Positions 1 through 13,100 of a DNA stretch of 64,000 bases are shown here, one piece after another. This DNA comes from Ipomoea triloba (lineage: Eukaryota > Streptophyta > Magnoliopsida > Solanales > Convolvulaceae). Under the pieces are notes generated by a model, which did no database searches, was not told where the DNA came from, and saw nothing but the letters and a program-made list of their open reading frames with translations. Where the stretch lies: assembly GCF_003576645.1 (NCBI RefSeq), contig NC_044922.1, positions 147,603-211,602 of the forward strand, read 5' to 3'. Numbering within the stretch: the first letter of the stretch is position 1; each line of letters opens with the position of its first letter. The translations under genes were made by a program, and so were the position numbers.

Positions 1-27
1 AAATTACTGTAATTCTCCATTACTGAA

Positions 28-1218
28 ATGCAGTATTCAGTAGGACACCCACCAAGACTTCCTGTGGAAATATACAACCAAGAAAACCCAAACAAAAGAA
101 CTTTGGGAAAGCCAATTCCACATGAGGTTCAACTTCTCTCCAATGAACCTACCATATTGAACATCACTAGAGTTCACCCTCAACTGTTCGATAACTATAT
201 TGAACAATGGACAGCACTTATTATCAGAGATTTCGAAAGTAGGCATTTTAACATCTCTGAAGGAGAAGAGATGATTAAAATCGCATAAAACTACTTAGGG
301 GATACAGCAAGGGCAGCATGGGAAGCCTTCAAACTAAGATATCCAGACATGCTAGCACATTTGGCGTCGCAAGGAAACAATGTCCACAACTTCGCCTACC
401 TTATTCACAAAATTCTCACTGGCAGAGATGCAAATGCTGGATTAACTACTCGACAAGCAGAAGCCATGAGAGATCTAGAACAAATTCAACTTTATGATTG
501 GAATAAAGTTGTAGAATTCCTAATTGACTTCCTTGCTTTAGCAAGTATTTCAGGAAATTATTTTTCACCAGAACTTGGTGAAAGACTCTTCACCAAACTT
601 CCTGGACCATTAGGAAAAGAAATACATGAATCTTGGAACAAAACTCCCAAAGGAGAATTGTTTGATAACATAGGAACTAGAGTACAGCATATTCTTAGTG
701 AACTTAAGAATAAATGTACTTATATTCAGATCCAAAGGGATTTGAAACAGAAAAACGTTGGATTTTGTAAACAAATCTACACGCCTCAGCAATATGGGAG
801 ACATCCAGACGATCCAGCTCCTAGAAGACCGAAGCAGCAGAAGAAAAACTATGTGAAGAGAAATTACATAAGAAAATCAACTGCTAAAAAACCTTACCTC
901 AACAAAGATAAACATGTAGTAAAATACAACCCCAACAAGACTTACAAGAAAACAATCACCTGCTTTGCTTGTCAGAAACCTGGACATCTTTCTTCAGTAT
1001 GCCCAACGAGACAAAACATCTACACCAGAGAAGAAAACCTCATCTCTACGATAAACGAAGATATCCTAGAGATTAGTTCAGACATTTCAAGCAACTCGGA
1101 TATATGGAGTATCTGCTCACTTGAAGGAATGGAGACTGAAGAATTTGAAGTTCTAGAACAGCAACCCAACAACTTGAACATCTTATTGGATAAGATAAAC
1201 AACTGGAATTATGGATGA
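28..1218 (+). pseudogene. Pararetroviral coat-protein-like ORF with an in-frame stop
   Basis: Reading frame for the viral capsid region. The last third is very basic (many Lys and Arg around 820-960) and is followed at 961-1005 by the zinc knuckle CFACQKPGHLSSVCP, the CX2CX4HX4C pattern that binds nucleic acid in Caulimoviridae coat proteins. After the knuckle comes an acidic, serine-rich tail. A TAA at 286-288 splits the frame into two parts in the same phase, so it is a nonsense change and not a frameshift. A further in-frame TAA at 10-12 lies upstream of the ATG at 28, so the true start of the ancestral frame is unclear. The stop codon overlaps the start of the polymerase frame by eight bases. 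Confidence 0.75.
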
Positions 1219-3190
1219 AACTAAGTGTGATCATACTTGGATTCATAGAGCGGGCAACAATAACATTAGTTGTTATATTTGTCATTGGTATCCAGCCTTC
1301 GACAGAAGATGGAAATGCCAGACTTGTCTTAAACAGATATGCAATAATTGTATTACAAAAACTTTTAGCATACCAATACCTGAACAGGGAATTCAAATAC
1401 AAAAACCAAAATTCCCTAATCAAGGAAATTTGGAAGACAGAGTATCAACTTTGGAACAAAAATTCCAAAGTATTGATAAAAAATTAGATAAGCTTGATAC
1501 AATTATAGAACTCTTAGAGAAAGGATTTGAAACCTTAAATCAAGGTATCAAAGCCTTAGCTAAGGAAAAACACAAAATTCCCACAGAAGAAGGAATTTCA
1601 GAAAATTTATCTCAAGATTATAATTATAAGATTTCACAGATAACCCCCAAGAAAAATTGCATTATAAACCAAACAGAGTCAGAAGTAAATCCTACTTCTA
1701 TACCACTCATTTGCAATAAAAATACACTTACTCAAATAATTATACCATCAAAAATGGTACTACATGGGTTGGAAGTCTTAACCCCAGTTCTAGTAGACAC
1801 TGGAGCTACTTCCTCTACGATTGATTCAGAACTTTTGCCTGAAGAACTTAGGCAAAAAACTGTCAAAGTAAATCCTGTTCAATCAACACAGTTTGATGGA
1901 ACAAGAGTTACCATTGACACACAGATTAAAAATATCCATGTAAAATTCCAGACCAACTGCAATAATTGGTCAGAACCTTATTATTGGCCTAAACTTTGGG
2001 TCAGAAAACTTATAGGACATAAAACTCCTGTTATTATGGGACTAGATTTCCTACTTCATAACAACGGTCAGATAACTCTTAACAAAGATTATATAACCCT
2101 CAGCAGGAATTGTTCCTTAATTCCTATTATCTCAAACAGAGATCCTAAAATTTTTACTCCAAAAATTTTAGATAAGAAATGTAAATGTACAGACAACAAA
2201 ATCCAAAGATCACAGCCCAATTGTGATTGCAACAATATTCTTACAGAAACAATTGATTCAGAAGATCACATAAAAACTTTGAAAAACAATAAAGGAATAG
2301 AATTAAATCTCCACATAATAGAAACAGATAATTTCAAAAGAAAACTCTTAGACAATAGCTTAGAACAGATGATTAAAAAACTTGAACAAACAGAAATTAT
2401 AGGAGAAAACCCTATAAAGTTCTGGAAAAGGAACAGAACAGTTTGTAAACTAGATATCATAAACCCGGATATCACAATTAAATCCCAAAACTTTAAATAT
2501 GGAAATTGGGAACAAGAAGAGTTTAAAATGCACATTGAACAACTACTAAAACTAGAAATTATCAGAAGATCTACTTCAAGACACAGAACACCAGCTTTCA
2601 TCGTTCAAAAAGAAGCTGAGAAGAAAAGAGGCCAATCAAGGATGGTTTTCGATTATAGAAGACTCAACGATAATACATTTGAAGATGGGTATTGTATTCC
2701 CGATAAAGATACACTTATTAACAAAATACAGGGAAAAAACTGGTTTTCAAAATTTGATTTGAAATCTGGTTTTTGGCAAGTACAGATGCATCCTGACAGT
2801 ATTGAATGGACTGCATTTTCATGCCCTCAAGGACATTACGAATGGTTAGTAATGCCCTTTGGACTTAAGAATGCTCCTCAAATATTTCAACGAATGATGG
2901 ATGAAATATTTAAGGAATGTTTCAATTTTACATGCATTTACATAGATGATATTCTTGTATTTTCAAAAACTTTGGAAGAACATAGAGCTCATCTTTATAC
3001 AATTTTCATTGTTTTTGAAAAACATGGACTTGTCATCTCTAAGAAGAAAATGGATCTTTGCAAGAACCATATTTCTTTTTTAGGGGCAGAGATAGGAGAT
3101 GGAATGATTAAACTCCAGCCTCATATCTCTAGAAAGATAATTGAGTTTCCTGATAAGCTAGAAGAACTCAAACAACTTCATTGTATATAA
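1211..3190 (+). pseudogene. Pararetroviral protease/reverse transcriptase ORF, truncated before RNase H
   Basis: Open for 659 codons. Near the N-terminus (about 1272-1350) there is a cysteine array spaced CX2C-X11-CX2C-X4-CX2C, the spacing known for the second cysteine-rich region of badnavirus polyproteins. A heptad-like Leu/Ile segment follows (about 1430-1570). The aspartic protease site VDTGATSS lies near 1793. The reverse transcriptase core runs from about 2590 to 3150, with FDLKSGFWQ near 2755 and YIDDILVF near 2938. The frame then leaves the family pattern within a few codons and stops at 3188-3190, where RNase H should follow. No full polymerase can be made from this copy. Family is clear from the motifs; genus is uncertain. 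Confidence 0.85.
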
Positions 3191-3446
3191 GACAGGATTC
3201 ATGGAAAATGATTCCAGCCTTATATAAAGTACTTGGTTTAAGCGTGTTGATATAATCATTTGACATAACTTCTATGTCTCGATCTATATCTACAATCTGT
3301 TCTAGTACTTGAGGACTCTTTCCTTTGGGCTTGAGCATTCTTCCTATCCAAGAAAAACTGGAAGCTTGATCCAAAGTGTTAGTTCTCAAAGGACTTGGTT
3401 CCTCTGTGATGGTTCTAGACTTTCCAGAAAAAGGTTTAAAAGCCAT
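3168..3446 (-). other. Unrecognised 92-codon ORF opposing the viral fragment
   Basis: An ATG-initiated frame of 92 codons on the minus strand, starting at 3446 and running into the broken end of the pararetroviral polymerase. It is not low complexity, unlike the microsatellite frames next to it. I do not recognise it. Its position, head-on against the viral break, would fit an inverted piece of the same virus, but no motif proves this. It could also be host DNA at the insertion edge. Confidence 0.3.
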
Positions 3447-3515
3447 CAGTTTGTTTTGCTTAATTTTTGGGTATAACTTTCTAGATTATAAACCAAGAAA
3501 TTAAGTGATCTCTTC

Positions 3516-3663
3516 TTTATATATGTGTGTGTGTGTGTGTATATACATATATATGCATATAATATACATATATACATATATATATATATGTATATATATA
3601 TATGTATATATATATACATATATGTATATGTATATATATATACATATATATATATACATATAC

Positions 3664-3709
<46 letters not shown>

Positions 3710-3951
3710 GCATATAATATACACATATACATATATGCATATAATATACACATATACATATATACATACACATACATTATATACATATATACATATACAT
3801 ATAATGTAATGTATGTATATATATGTATATATATACATATACATACATTATATGTATATGTATATATGTATATATGTATATAATGTATGTGTATGTATAT
3901 ATATACATATATACATATACATACATTATATATATATATATATATATATAT
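3516..3951. repeat. Compound TA/TG/CA microsatellite
   Basis: About 430 bases made almost only of alternating pyrimidine-purine dinucleotides: TG, TA, CA and TATG/CATA blocks, with several self-complementary stretches. Six-frame translation gives only Tyr/Ile/His/Cys runs, which are not genes. It separates the pararetroviral fragment from the 3' end of NPC1. Confidence 0.95.
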
Positions 3952-4147
3952 CATCGGTTTATCTTCAAATACGGAGTAAAACATTCCCAAAATTTGTATA
4001 ACCTTTTTTTTTTTTCCTTTGATTAAAATTCATGATGCTGATTTACATTTGAAAAAAGCTATTCCAAGGAATTCTCCTGCTACCATTGAGCTCTATCTTC
4101 AAGGAAAATGAGAATATATCTAAAATCTACAAGTGCTCATGATTAGA

Positions 4148-7100
4148 TTAGAACTGTGATGATGTAGATGGTCGTCCTTCTTGTTTCTCTATTAGCACAG
4201 ACCTCGATGGTGGACCAAGCATGCTCAATAGTACCTGCAAAACACAAACTCAAGCTCATATCTAGTAAATAACTTCATATTAATAGATTAGTGCGAAAGG
4301 TTAAGGTCTCTCACGGGTAAAAAGACTAGCCCATGTAGAAAACCAAGAAGAACCAAAGCCAGGTACATTTGGAAATAGTAAACCTGCAATAGAAAACAAA
4401 AAGCTGTAATCAGCATATGCTGTATTTTATTTATTAAGTGCAATAAACAAAACTTACATACCACAAAAACTTCTGTCCTGGAGAAACAAAGGACAAGCAC
4501 TCCAACAAGCTTTGTGAGTGTGATACCACTGCAAAAAAATGTTAAAAAATGGAGTTGGAACACATACTTCACTAGGTGACAAGAAAATCCCATATGGAAA
4601 CCAAAACAGAAGAATAAAAGTGTCTCAAATAGAAAAAGACAAATGGCCAAACCTAAATACAGAAGCTCCCATTGTGGTCAAAGCCTCCTTCATGCGTTGG
4701 TTCCTATCTCCACTACTTATCTGCATTCAGTTCATCATTACTTAAAAACAAAAGGCACAAAAAGAAATTCTCGATTCATTAAACCCATATAATGAGCAGC
4801 AAATAATATATAACTAAAATGCTGGTCAGTTGATGAGCACAAGTGGAACCTATAAACACAATATTGGTTAGGTCAATTGGTGAGCACTCTTTACTTACAA
4901 CTAGTAGGTTGGGAGTTTGAGCCTCCACAGGGGCAAGAGAGGAACCGAAAAAATGTGTAATACATTTAAAACAAAATTGATATCTAATTACGTCCCACCA
5001 AATTCCTAAATGAAACTGAGAACACATACTAGTGAGTAGCAGTTGGCAATACATAATGGTTAAAACCTTCTTATCTATTAAGGTATGGTTTACTACAGGA
5101 TTTGTCTTCTTTAGACTAAAAAAAAAAAGAAGAATGTGTTCCATTATTCTGCATACAGTGGCATACAAATAAGGGGTTGCTTATGCAAACATTTAACTCC
5201 CTTAAATTCTGTTTCTTCTAAGATTCTGGCAGATTGCATGAAGACATGGAAGCCAACATGAAAATGCAGAAAAAGAAAGAAGGAAAAACTCATTAGCCAT
5301 TTTCAAATACTGTGTATCCAGTCAAGGAAAGGAACAGACAGTCAATTATTCAGATATAATAAAAAGAACAGGAACTGACCAGAAAAGCATGCGTTATGTG
5401 CACGCAGAATTCAACGGCAATACCCACTGACATTACAAGGTTAACAACCGAGACTGCATTTAGCTGGATATTTAGGATTGCCATAACACCCTGAAAAATA
5501 GATATGTCAACATACCAGCAGCAACAGCAAGAGAATTTGACAAAGAAGCTCACTGCAGAAAAAATGCTAAAGGAAGAGAGTGTACCATTATATCCAGTAC
5601 AATCATCACCAACACAAGTAAGATAATTGCTGAAGTCCAGAAACTGTGTTAACAACTTAAGGTTACAAAACTGAAGAAGTAGATGGGCAATATCTAATGT
5701 AATAAAGAAAGGGAATATAAAGCCTAGGAACTATATATGTAAGAAATTACTAACTAACCTGCAGTTGACAACCAAGCATACAATAAAGACAGCACCTAGT
5801 AAAAATATGCAGAAACATGATAAGATAAATAACTTGGAAATGGAAGACAGGAAGAGGAGACTAGTTATCATCATATCATATAATAAGCATCAATAGTAAT
5901 GTGTTCATTCTCTTACTTCGCAATAAACTACATGAAATTTCAAGTTTCAAATATGTTTAAGGAGCACAGGAGGTTTAGGTTTTAAAGTGATAACAGTAAA
6001 CACCATCATGTTGTAAAAATAGATGATGTTCTAGCATTACAGAACAATGAAAAGGCATATATTTACTAACCAATAGCTATGGCAAGGTTGATTAGTGCTG
6101 TCCTCCATATGTCAAGATATTGTTCAAAGAACATATAAAATACAGCATACGGGAAGACTTCCATCTGCATCAGAAAAAGTGTCCAGAGCCGTGAACAAGC
6201 ATTAATAATCACACACTTGTAGAGTCCATTCTTTTCAAGCAGATATACAATTATCACATGCATAATTGCAGGTTGAGAAAATTATGGAAGAAAAAGAACA
6301 CACTTACCTTCAAAGAATCAGAAATTCTAGAAGCAAAGTCCCGTGCAGCCCTCATTGAGTTTACAAAGTCAACCTGAAAGAAAACAAAATAAGATGAATA
6401 GCAGGATAATTGAATGAAATCAAACAAAAATTTTCAATCATGCATTCCATACTTGCTTGTTAAGAGGGGTGTGAAATGTACGGAAGGCCGATGCTTGAAT
6501 AACACCATTTTCATAGCCTGATAACGGATGGCCAAAATTATCAGAATAGACAAACAGTAATAAATGAAAACTTGATCTGAACAATCAATAACATGTTCAG
6601 ACACACACACACACATATATATATAGCATTGTAAAGTATAATTTAAACTGTGCACTCTAGCAAAAGAAGTATTCATTAGTACAACCTTTAAGCTCCACAT
6701 TGTTAGTGTAAGCCCCATTACCACCTTTTGCACAATCACTAGAAGGTAAGGCACTCAGGAACCACGGGAGTTTCTCTTTGAATTGTTCGGTTGTTGGACG
6801 ACCATCGGCTAAATCTGAGTGAAGGAAGCACTGCAAATTCCAAGTGTCAGCCATAGATCCTACTTTTAACCCAAGAATTATAGAACTAACACAGCTAACA
6901 TAGAACTATAGATCAAATTTGTTAACCCCTCAACCCAACCCCAGGAATAGATAAAGAGAAGAGAAAGAATGGAAAAAAAATTTCAAATACCAAAAACTGG
7001 AAAAAGAAAAACAAAAAAAAAAAAGGAAGGAAAAAAGCATGTTTTCAAATTGCATATAGTTGAGTACAGAAAAATAAAATAAGACAGCAGAAAAGAAGAA

Positions 7101-10100
7101 GAAGAAGTTTGTTTGAACTACCGTTGTACAATCCTTGCATATGCCCGTCACGCTGGATGAACAAGGAGGCTGAAAGAAAATGTGTTTTACTTTATAGTGA
7201 ATAAACAAAATTACTGAATAGTTTTGAATGAAAGAACTAGAAAATAGTTGCACTCATGGAAGCATGAAATATAAAAAGGGAATGATGAGTGCAACTACTT
7301 TCAAATAAACATTCATAATTTTGAATTAATGCTGCTCTGTTTAATCAAAAGTGCCCTTAGAACAAGAAAGTAACTGCACCTGATCATCAGGTGGGCAAAA
7401 ACTTCCATTTGTAAATTTACGGCAGCAACCAAATGCTTCTGGAGACATCCATACCAGAAAATCATCAAGCCAAGAAGCAGCTGGTTTAGCTATGTAACTT
7501 GTTTCTGGTGTCAAAGATGCTCTAGAAATCTGCAGGAAACTGTAACTTTCAGATGCAGCACTGACTGAAATGTTACAAGCTACCCAAAGTATTGGCATTA
7601 TAATACATATTGACTACTTAAAAGACCCATCAGACATGCAAGCTGAATGGTCCCCTCCATCCATGAAAAGTCGTACTGTTCCCCAAAGCCCCTTATGAGT
7701 TGTGAAGCCTTCCCACATGGGAAAACAGTGACACCATGTAGATTATTGAATTTGTATTAGACTTGCATCCTCAAATTTGTGAAAGAAATATGGACCTTAC
7801 CTCATTCAAAAGAGAATCTGAGTTACAATGGTTGATAGAGCATAACTGGTTGGTTTGCCCAGATTCAGAACTGAGGAATGAAACAACATTCACATAATCA
7901 GAGCTTTAATACCCACTGAAACAAACTTTTGAAACTTCTCCACTTTGTATTAACTACAGTATTTATATAGTAATATTATACATGAGAAGGGAAAAGCAAT
8001 TTCTGATTCATTATATATTTGGCATGATATGTAGAAAATAATGGTGTAATATTTATCATTCCATTAATATTTCATTTATTTACTTGTTCACTCTTTTCAG
8101 GTCAAAAATGTTTCTCAAACTGCAATAATGATAAGAAGCACAAAGATAAAAAATGCAGTGCATGGCTTCTCAGTAGAGAACAGGGAACAACTTCAAATTA
8201 ACAAACTATGGATATCATTGATAATGAATATTTTAAAATCTGAATGCCTAAGGACAAATTCTACTTCAAGTAAAAGAGAAAGGATAATGAAGGAATTCAG
8301 GAGGGAAAGAATACCTATAATTGTAGTTTTTCACAACAAAGTACAGTGGTGGCCCAATTCTGAGATATTCAGAGATATTATTAAAGTAACCCTGCATAAA
8401 ATATAATTGGACCGCAAAGAACCATTATTTGACAATGTACAGGATATCAAGCAAATTGCAAAGATAGCAGTAATCAGCATATCAAACCTGGAGATATGAG
8501 TCTCGAGGAAGAACAACTTCTTGTTCCAAACCAGGCTCAATCCTTGTACATAATGCCTTTGAGGAAAGAAGCATCATGATCAATCATCAAATTTACCATA
8601 AGAAAAAATAGATTGAGATATCAGGGATAATATTTTAGAAAGATAGGGGCAACAACTTACAATACTTGCCATTGCAAGAGCAGCAAAGACAGATATGACA
8701 ACTATTTTTACTCCCCACAGACTTAAAATGGGTGCATGAACATCCTGTACAGTGAAACATAACTGAGTTGCTTAATAAATGAAAATAAAAGAGTTGATGC
8801 AACAAAAAAATGCCAATAAAATGTTATCAGAAGTCCCAAGAATCATGCATCTTTTAGACCAAAATGACAAGATGGTCAAAGAATGATACTAAAGAATTTC
8901 TCAAACCTTCATATATCGAACCAGCAATCCAGGTTTTCTTTGTTGACTACCTAACAGACCATACATTTTAGAGTCAGACTCAGCATTGATACATATTAAA
9001 ATGTTATGAAATTAGGAAAACTGCCCACATATACCTATGTCATGATCGCCATTTGAACCAGAAACTTTAATGCAGGGAAAGCAATCAATCCTGTTATCTT
9101 CTGCTCTCAGAAAATCGAAGGCAATTAAGGCAACAAAAGCAGTCACTTGCAAAAGGAAGTCCAACAGAACAGCCAATGCTACAAAATGAAAAGGCATCAC
9201 AGAAGAATTTAAGAAAACAAACCAATAAAATATAACATGAGTTATCAGATATCCCATAGTACTTGAAAAATAATCAGGAGCTTACTAACCTGCAAACATG
9301 GAAAACACGCGGCATGCTGGCATAGGGATGAAACTCCCAACTGCAAATGCCAAAACCTCCGCTAGACTAGCTAGTGTTATAGATGGTCCAACTTCTACAA
9401 GAGCATTGCTAATTCGTCCTTCTAAAGGCAACTCCACTGACTGTCTTTTAACTGCATGCACCAATATGCACATATTATCCACCCCAACCTGCAAAGTTAT
9501 AATACCAGATCAATGTTCTTGCTGTTTGAGAAAAGTATATACTAAAAGACAATAAGACATTGCAGTAAAGCATTAAAAGATGAAACATACTTGAGTCAAA
9601 CAGATATTCAACTTAGAGGATTTAATGGCAAGTTTCAAATTGTTAGAATTGTCTTCCTTGAGCAGTGTGAACATTAGCCTTGGGAGCTGAAATGAACACA
9701 CTGTAGCCTTGGGAGCTGAAAAGATTATTGGGTAGCTTTGTAGGTTTACTATTTGAGCATCTTTTATGTATATATATATGTGTGTGTATCAGTGTATGGA
9801 CTATGGAGTATGAAGTATGCAGTGAAGTAATAGATATAGAAATATAAGAATTATAACCATTTCTCCATCCTTGATTATTCATTTAGCTTCTTCCTAACTG
9901 GCGGGTGGTGTTATTCTCCACCCGCCAGACCTGTGTTTCTTCCAAATTCAACATGGTATCAGAGCCTAAGATTCTAGGCTATTTTCTTTCTCTCCATTTC
10001 TGAAAACACCATTTTTTCTGGCGATCCGCCACTGTTTTATCTCATTCCGACTCACTTTCGGCTAGTGTGTGAAGAAACTACCACCACAGCCTTGCTCGGA

Positions 10101-13100
10101 ACCTCGTTGCAAGTCGTCACCTGAAAACCGGTCGCCAAACTCCGGCGGAAGTATTCACTCTTTTCCGGCCAGATCTCTCTCCTCCGGTCTCCGTTCAAGG
10201 TGCTGTTGCCTCCAGTAGATTCGCCTTGAGGAGACGCACCTGGGAGTGTATTCAGATCTCCCGTCTCCACCGGTCATGCCGGTCAACATCGGTCAACTGC
10301 CGGTCAACGGCCAGTCAACGCCGGTCAAAGTCGCCGGTCAACAATCTGAAAATTCCGGCGATTGTTTTCCCACTGTTTTTAGTGTATGATGCTATCTTTT
10401 GCATCTTGAACTACCATATCTTTTACCTCTTTTCCTGCTAGTGTCAAGTATTTGTTCAGTTCACACAACATCTCCCTCCATCATAGCATCACATGATGTC
10501 CCAAACTGCAGTAATACTATGGGCAGTTTTCTGCAAAATTGCTGCAAATTTCTTGGCAACCATTGATGCCTATGGGTGAAATTTGAAGGTTTTTGGGTTT
10601 ATTGCTGAACTTCTTTGGTTCTTCCCATGGTGTTTACTATTTTTGGTATAACCGTGCTATTTCTTTATCCCCGGTATGCCTTATCCCATGGATGTTAAGT
10701 TTCAGCACTACTATAAAGGCCTTTGATTATTTTCCATGTTTCAAGTAAGGGGGAGTGTGACTATATACAATCAGTGTGCTATCTTCAACTCTGTGTTATT
10801 TTCCTTTGCTCTGTTTTTGGGTTTATCTTCATTTCTATAGGCTTTGCTTCATCCTTTGCTCCCGTTCACCTCCGCTGCTCTCGATGAAGATTGTTGTTGG
10901 CAAGTCATAGAGTGCTTATGTTGCTGTGAGGGTGTTCGTGTTAATCTTTACCCTTGGAGCCATCATTCCCAAGGATGCTCGTGACAAGCTTTGCCCTTGA
11001 TGCATTTCCAAGGGTTGTGTATAGCATTGTCTCTCCGAAGCCATCCAGCGTTGTTATCCTCTAGCTGCTTGTAATCTTCATTTGTAATTTAGAATGGAGT
11101 TTATGTTTGACTTCAAGCTTGGAACTTCTAGATGTTCCAGCTTGAGGGGGAGTGTTAGAATTGTCTTTCTTGAGCAGTGTGAACATTAGCCTTGGGAGCT
11201 GAAATGAACACACTATAGCCTTGGGAGCTGAAAAGATTATTGGGTAGCTTTGTAGGTTTACTATTTGAGCATCTTTTATGTATATATATATGTGTGTGTA
11301 TCAGTGTATGGACTATGGAGTATGAAGTATGCAGTGAAGTAATAGATATAGAAATATAAGAATTATAACCATTTCTCCATCCTTGATTATTCATTTAGCT
11401 TCTTCCTAACTGGCGGGTGGTGTTATTCTCCACCCGCCAGACCTGTGTTTCTTCCAAATTCAACACAAATATTTGCATTGACATTTTATTGTTTATTTTA
11501 ATTTAATGGTTATATTTGGGATATAGTCAGAGCAAAAATATAAAAACACAAAAATAGTTGATAGAACATACTGCCAAGACAAGGAACGGGATAACTTCCA
11601 TAATGATAAGTGTTGATTTTACTCCTATGGCACTGAAGAAACCAACCGATCCAAGAACAGAGAGCATGACAAGAACAACGCCTGAAAGGCCAAGCAACAC
11701 CTGAAATAAAACCAATAAAATAAATCAGAGCAAATTTGCTTGATCACCTAACATCATTCACATAATATTTCAAGACAAATAAAAGTATTGATGGCATGCA
11801 TGCATATAAGGTGACATTGATCGGAAAGACAACGCAAATGTGCACCATGGTGCGACTATTATGATCAAGCTTGATAACAATTCATAATATGTAAACATTT
11901 AACACATAATGAGAACATTTACTTCATACTAAACTTCAATACATACCATGCAGCATGTAATGCAAATATTAAGTACATATCATATGAACATTTATTTTAT
12001 GCTATGTGGGCTTTCAATAGCTACTATGAGATCATCCTTCATGATATAGTATGTATGAGTAACTATTTACTTATTTAGTGTATATATGATGGAGCACTTT
12101 GTGTGTGTGTGTGTGTATTACAAGAGCAATAAAATCTGAACAATAAGTTAACACTTTAATGCAAACAAATACAAAAGAGCTTGCAATGCATAAATGAAGA
12201 AAGACAAAGCTGTTATAACCATACCTTAGATGATATATAACATGAAGAGAAGCGTGGAGTATCACCCAATGTCAAAGATATGTAAGCAAACATTACAAGA
12301 TAACTTATCTGAAACAAGACAATCAAAAAGTAATAAACACATGTATAAGTATAAATGTGCAAGTATGCATGTACATAAGATCAACATATGGAGTTCCAGA
12401 GGACTTACAACTATAGTTATAACATCTGCAGTGCTTTCTCGTTTCAGTTCTTCCTCAACAGAGCTTTCTGATGAGAATGATAGTGTCAAATCCTTCGATT
12501 GCACCATTGGCAAGATTTCATCCTGTTTATATGTTTGGATTTATTCAATTTTTCTGAATGGATGAGTTTGTATACATTGCAATGAAGTATTATTTTAGAG
12601 CATGATTTTTTCACTAAATGTAACCAATGCGAACAGATTCTTTTCTACATTGAGCACTGTAACTTAGAATTTTCTCTCAAGCATTGACAACTTTGATTGA
12701 ATCTATGAATTATACACATTTGTCCATCCAGTTATGGAGGGGGGGGGAAAGGTTTAGCTTAATGGTTTGAGGAGCAAGAATGATAAAAGATTAAAAGCTA
12801 TTCCTAAAATTAAGTAAAAAAGAACATAGTAGAAATCCTGCAAGTCTGCAACAGTCTTATTTATCAATCATATTTATGAGAATACCACAAAATAAAGTAG
12901 CTGACAAATGATGATGGGTGAGATAACAAGAAGCAACCTTCACTAACTGGATGAAGGCCTTCTCCCAGGCTACAGCTCTTTTAGTATCATTGCTTTCTCT
13001 ATCAATTGCATTATTCACAGGATACGTTACAATAAATGCAGAAGCCTGTATCAGAAATAAAGTTCAAAATTAATATACAACTCACAGATTCATACAATAG

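Larger units (their letters stand above)
1..3190 (+). mobile_element. Endogenous pararetrovirus fragment (Caulimoviridae), truncated
   Basis: Integrated, decayed piece of a plant pararetrovirus genome. It carries, in order, a coat-protein-like frame ending in a CCHC zinc knuckle, then a frame with a cysteine cluster, a coiled-coil-like stretch, an aspartic protease and a reverse transcriptase. The polymerase frame runs out near 3180, just before the RNase H domain would begin, and no RNase H, movement protein or intergenic promoter is seen on this strand. The left end is cut by the window. An in-frame stop at 286-288 interrupts the coat frame. Old copies like this are common in plant chromosomes and usually inactive. 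Family placement rests on domain order and motifs; genus is not settled. Confidence 0.85.
9641..11465 (+). mobile_element. Young non-autonomous LTR retrotransposon (Copia-type ends) in NPC1 intron 19
   Basis: Two 313-bp LTRs at 9641-9953 and 11153-11465 differ at only two positions that I can find, both transitions. Each LTR starts TGTTAG and ends CAACA. The element is flanked by a perfect 5-bp target duplication CAAAT at 9636-9640 and 11466-11470. The primer binding site TGGTATCAGAGC (initiator tRNA-Met type) directly follows the left LTR at 9954-9965, and a polypurine tract (gaggggga) ends just before the right LTR. The 1.2-kb interior has no gag or pol frame, so movement would need proteins supplied in trans. 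The splice sites of the surrounding NPC1 exons remain intact. The element's sense strand is opposite to that of NPC1. Confidence 0.95.

Noticed and set aside
3446..4026. Many overlapping Tyr/Ile-rich open frames on both strands
   Set aside because: They are translations of a TA/TG/CA microsatellite and have no protein character.
5350..5655. Acceptor for NPC1 exon 34 at 5629/5630
   Set aside because: It breaks the reading frame; the acceptor at 5643/5644 restores phase and gives the expected residues before the helix.
9643..9882. 79-codon minus-strand frame repeated at 11155-11394
   Set aside because: It lies wholly inside the two LTRs; duplication is due to the LTR structure, not to a conserved protein.
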